Shown piece after piece: positions 7,075 to 8,369 of a DNA stretch of 8,369 bases (its first letter is position 1; every line of letters starts with the position of its first letter). Origin of the DNA: CAYRVX01 sp964642165 (GTDB lineage: Bacteria > Planctomycetota > Phycisphaerae > SM23-33). Position numbers and translations under genes: made by a program. The stretch is taken from the NCBI GenBank assembly GCA_964642165.1, contig CAZXOC010000312.1:1-8369 (forward strand), written 5' to 3'. The notes under the pieces were generated by a model that saw nothing but the letters and a program-made list of their open reading frames with translations, had not been told where the DNA came from and searched no databases.

Positions 7075-7472
7075 GTGTTTTTCAAGACAAGTCATTCCTC
7101 CAGCTACATACGGTCCATCGCCTTCTGCTCGGACTCCGGCTTCTACTTGCGTCAGATGCTTTGAACGGCCCGGCGCAGAACAACGTATCCATGCTCCGCG
7201 ATTTCGCACCACGTTGCCCACTGCAGAGCCTTGCGCGGCAAATGCCGGTACTCCGCCAGGTAACGCTGCTCGGCAGGCACATCGCGACACTTGCGGACCC
7301 TCCCTCCGTGGGACCCTCGATGAATCTGTGCCAAGAGAGCATCCTTGGCGCAGCGTGCCGCCTTGCGGGTCTCGGGCTTCTTCCTTTAGGAGGGCCAAGG
7401 CCTCAGGGATCCACGTGGGCTGGTGCTGCCGGTGGGACCCCGGCGGCCGTTGCCCCCAACTGGCTAACCGAG

Positions 7473-7776
7473 GGAAACAATTGCCGCGGCGGCAGGATCC
7501 ACAACAGGTATGGCACGGTGACGCTGACGAACTCGACGGTGTCGGGCAACGAGGCCCCTGCCCCCCAGTGGGAATGGGGATCCATCGACAGGAGCTCCAG
7601 CGGCGAGATCTACAACGAGGGGGGCATGCTGGCGCTGAACAACACGATCGTGGCCCTGAACGACGCCCCGACCTCCGCCGACATCCAGGGAGACTTCACA
7701 CGCTACAGCAGCCTTGTGGGTGGGAATCCCCGCTTTGTGAACGCGGCCGCCGGGGACTATCGTCTCTCCGCGACTA
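7473..7776 (+). pseudogene. Remnant of a secreted right-handed beta-helix (choice-of-anchor Q-like) protein, truncated at both ends
   Basis: The plus frame with codons at positions divisible by three gives two beta-helix turns. The first is GGRIHNRYGTVTLTNSTVSGN (7488-7550) with its GG-IHN start. The second is GEIYNEGGMLALNNTIVALN (from 7602). The close SSLVGGNPRFVNAAAGDYRL is the usual end of choice-of-anchor Q / polymorphic outer-membrane repeat proteins, where DYRL..xSPAIDAG is expected. Here the frame reads LSATS and then enters the insertion sequence, so SPAIDAG and any cell-surface anchor are lost. No start codon or earlier helix turns can be found upstream. Some conserved Gly positions have become Arg or Glu (GGRIHN, GEIYN), suggesting decay. 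The intact parent was probably an exported surface protein. Confidence 0.75.
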
Positions 7777-8369
7777 GTGTACCGTCAATTTTGACTCTTT
7801 GGGTACAGCCGCTTGAGCTTGATGCGGGCATCGGCGGTGGTGAATTGCCAGTCGACGCCGGTTTGGCTGGCATTGCGGTCGGCCTCCCAGGCAGCGACCT
7901 CCCGCTTCAGGATGGCTTGGTCGCCGATCAGCCGGCAGAAACACTGTCGCGATAGTACATTCAACTCGATCTCCGCAATGTTCAACCAACTGCCATGCTT
8001 GGGCGTATACACCAATTTCAGCCGTTCCATCAGGCGACGGGCCTCAGCCGGCTCGAACGCTTCATACAGCGACGCATAGCTGTGCGTATTCGGGTTGTCC
8101 ACGACCAACGTTACCTGCTTCGCGTCCGGGTAGTCGACGTCCAGCAACTCCCGCACTTGCAGGGCCCAGTCCACCTTGGTGCGCCGATCCGTCACGGCCA
8201 CGCGGCGCCAGCCGCCCAGCGGCTCGGTGAACATGAAGATGTTGGCGGTGCCGTGGCGTTCGTATTCACAGTCGTACCGCTCAGGCTGACCCGGCAACGG
8301 CGGCAACGGCAGACGCGTTTCCGCCACCAGTTGCTTGCTCGTTTCGTCCATGCAAACCACCGGAAAGTC
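7777..8369 (-). mobile_element. IS630-family insertion sequence, one end only (continues past the right edge)
   Basis: The element's boundary is set by the break in the beta-helix frame at CTAG (7774-7777) and by the transposase stop codon about 10 bases inside. IS630/Tc1-type elements insert at TA and duplicate it, and many prefer CTAG. The TA at 7775-7776 is the likely target copy. The end carries nested palindromes: GTACC (7779-7783) pairs with GGTAC (7802-7806) around GTCAA-TT-TTGAC (7784-7795). The other end is outside the window, so the terminal inverted repeat cannot be confirmed. Confidence 0.8.
7785..8369 (-). CDS. IS630-family DDE transposase, C-terminal 194 residues (N-terminus beyond right edge)
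   Basis: The frame is open to the right edge, beginning DFPVVCMDETSKQL, so the start codon and the N-terminal helix-turn-helix are outside the window. The visible part is the catalytic RNase H-like domain. The three acidic residues are the Asp of CMDET (codon 8346-8348), the Asp of LVVDNPNTH (8097-8099) and the Glu of GSWLNIAEIE (7971-7973). The GSWLNIAEIELNVLSRQCF block and a C-terminal FTTADARIKLKRLYPK are typical of one IS630 subgroup. It performs cut-and-paste transposition into TA. The TGA stop at 7785-7787 lies within the terminal palindrome of the element. No frameshift or lost catalytic residue is visible, so the element may still be active. Confidence 0.93.
   Translation of the reverse strand, partial: DFPVVCMDETSKQLVAETRLPLPPLPGQPERYDCEYERHGTANIFMFTEPLGGWRRVAVTDRRTKVDWALQVRELLDVDYPDAKQVTLVVDNPNTHSYASLYEAFEPAEARRLMERLKLVYTPKHGSWLNIAEIELNVLSRQCFCRLIGDQAILKREVAAWEADRNASQTGVDWQFTTADARIKLKRLYPKSQN

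Larger units (their letters stand above)
6952..7472. other. Region of about 520 bases without a confident gene
   Basis: This stretch separates the giant minus-strand gene from the beta-helix remnant. Apart from the promoter candidate and inverted repeat near 7032-7074, it contains one minus-strand stretch between stops, 7152-7385 (77 codons). That stretch has rather protein-like content: PETRKAARCAKDALLAQIHR and later RYLAEYRHLPRKALQWATW. It has no ATG and no convincing ribosome binding site, and I do not recognise it. It may be the tail of a decayed gene or mobile element. The plus frame that leads into the beta-helix remnant is open here too, but its sequence does not resemble beta-helix repeats, so the remnant's original 5' part is missing or has been replaced. 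Confidence 0.4.

Noticed and set aside
6936..7472. Upstream part of the plus frame leading into the beta-helix remnant
   Set aside because: The frame is open, but the sequence has no signal peptide or beta-helix repeats and overlaps the start and leader of the giant gene, so it is not counted as coding.
6952..7472. tRNA or other structured RNA in the intergenic region
   Set aside because: I found no cloverleaf, CCA end or T-loop consensus on either strand.

Overview
The window looks like part of a high-GC planctomycete genome or metagenomic contig. The main evidence is the N-terminal LEPLESRLLLA motif of the largest gene, which matches the LEPR-XLL-type export segment typical of giant planctomycete surface proteins. 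An FG-GAP/RHS giant and a choice-of-anchor-Q-like beta-helix remnant fit the same assignment.

Positions 1-6941 (minus strand) are one uninterrupted reading frame that runs off the left edge, with at least 2313 codons and no stop. From N- to C-terminus it encodes a LEPR-type export segment, 14 FG-GAP/VCBS propeller repeats, a PKD-like domain, a CARDB domain, a PPC-like domain, an IPT/TIG-like domain, and a spacer. It continues with an RHS entry region, about 20 YD repeats, a complete RHS-associated core, a short Cys/His-rich tail, and a poly-proline tract. The very long plus-strand ORFs over this gene are codon-aligned antisense shadows and are not annotated. The first ~155 bases, beyond the poly-proline tract, are ~88% GC and hard to assign to a frame, so the true C-terminus is uncertain.

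Positions 6942-7472 hold no confident gene. They contain a good Shine-Dalgarno site for the giant gene, a weak sigma70-like promoter candidate, a near-perfect inverted repeat overlapping that promoter, and an anonymous 77-codon open stretch on the minus strand.

Positions 7473-7776 (plus strand) are the decayed C-terminal part of a secreted beta-helix protein. Its 3' end is cut off by an IS630-family element, which starts at about 7777 in a CTAG target and runs off the right edge. The element's transposase (minus strand) keeps all three DDE residues. The right third is therefore a mobile-element-damaged neighbourhood upstream of a giant polymorphic-toxin-like or adhesin-like surface protein.
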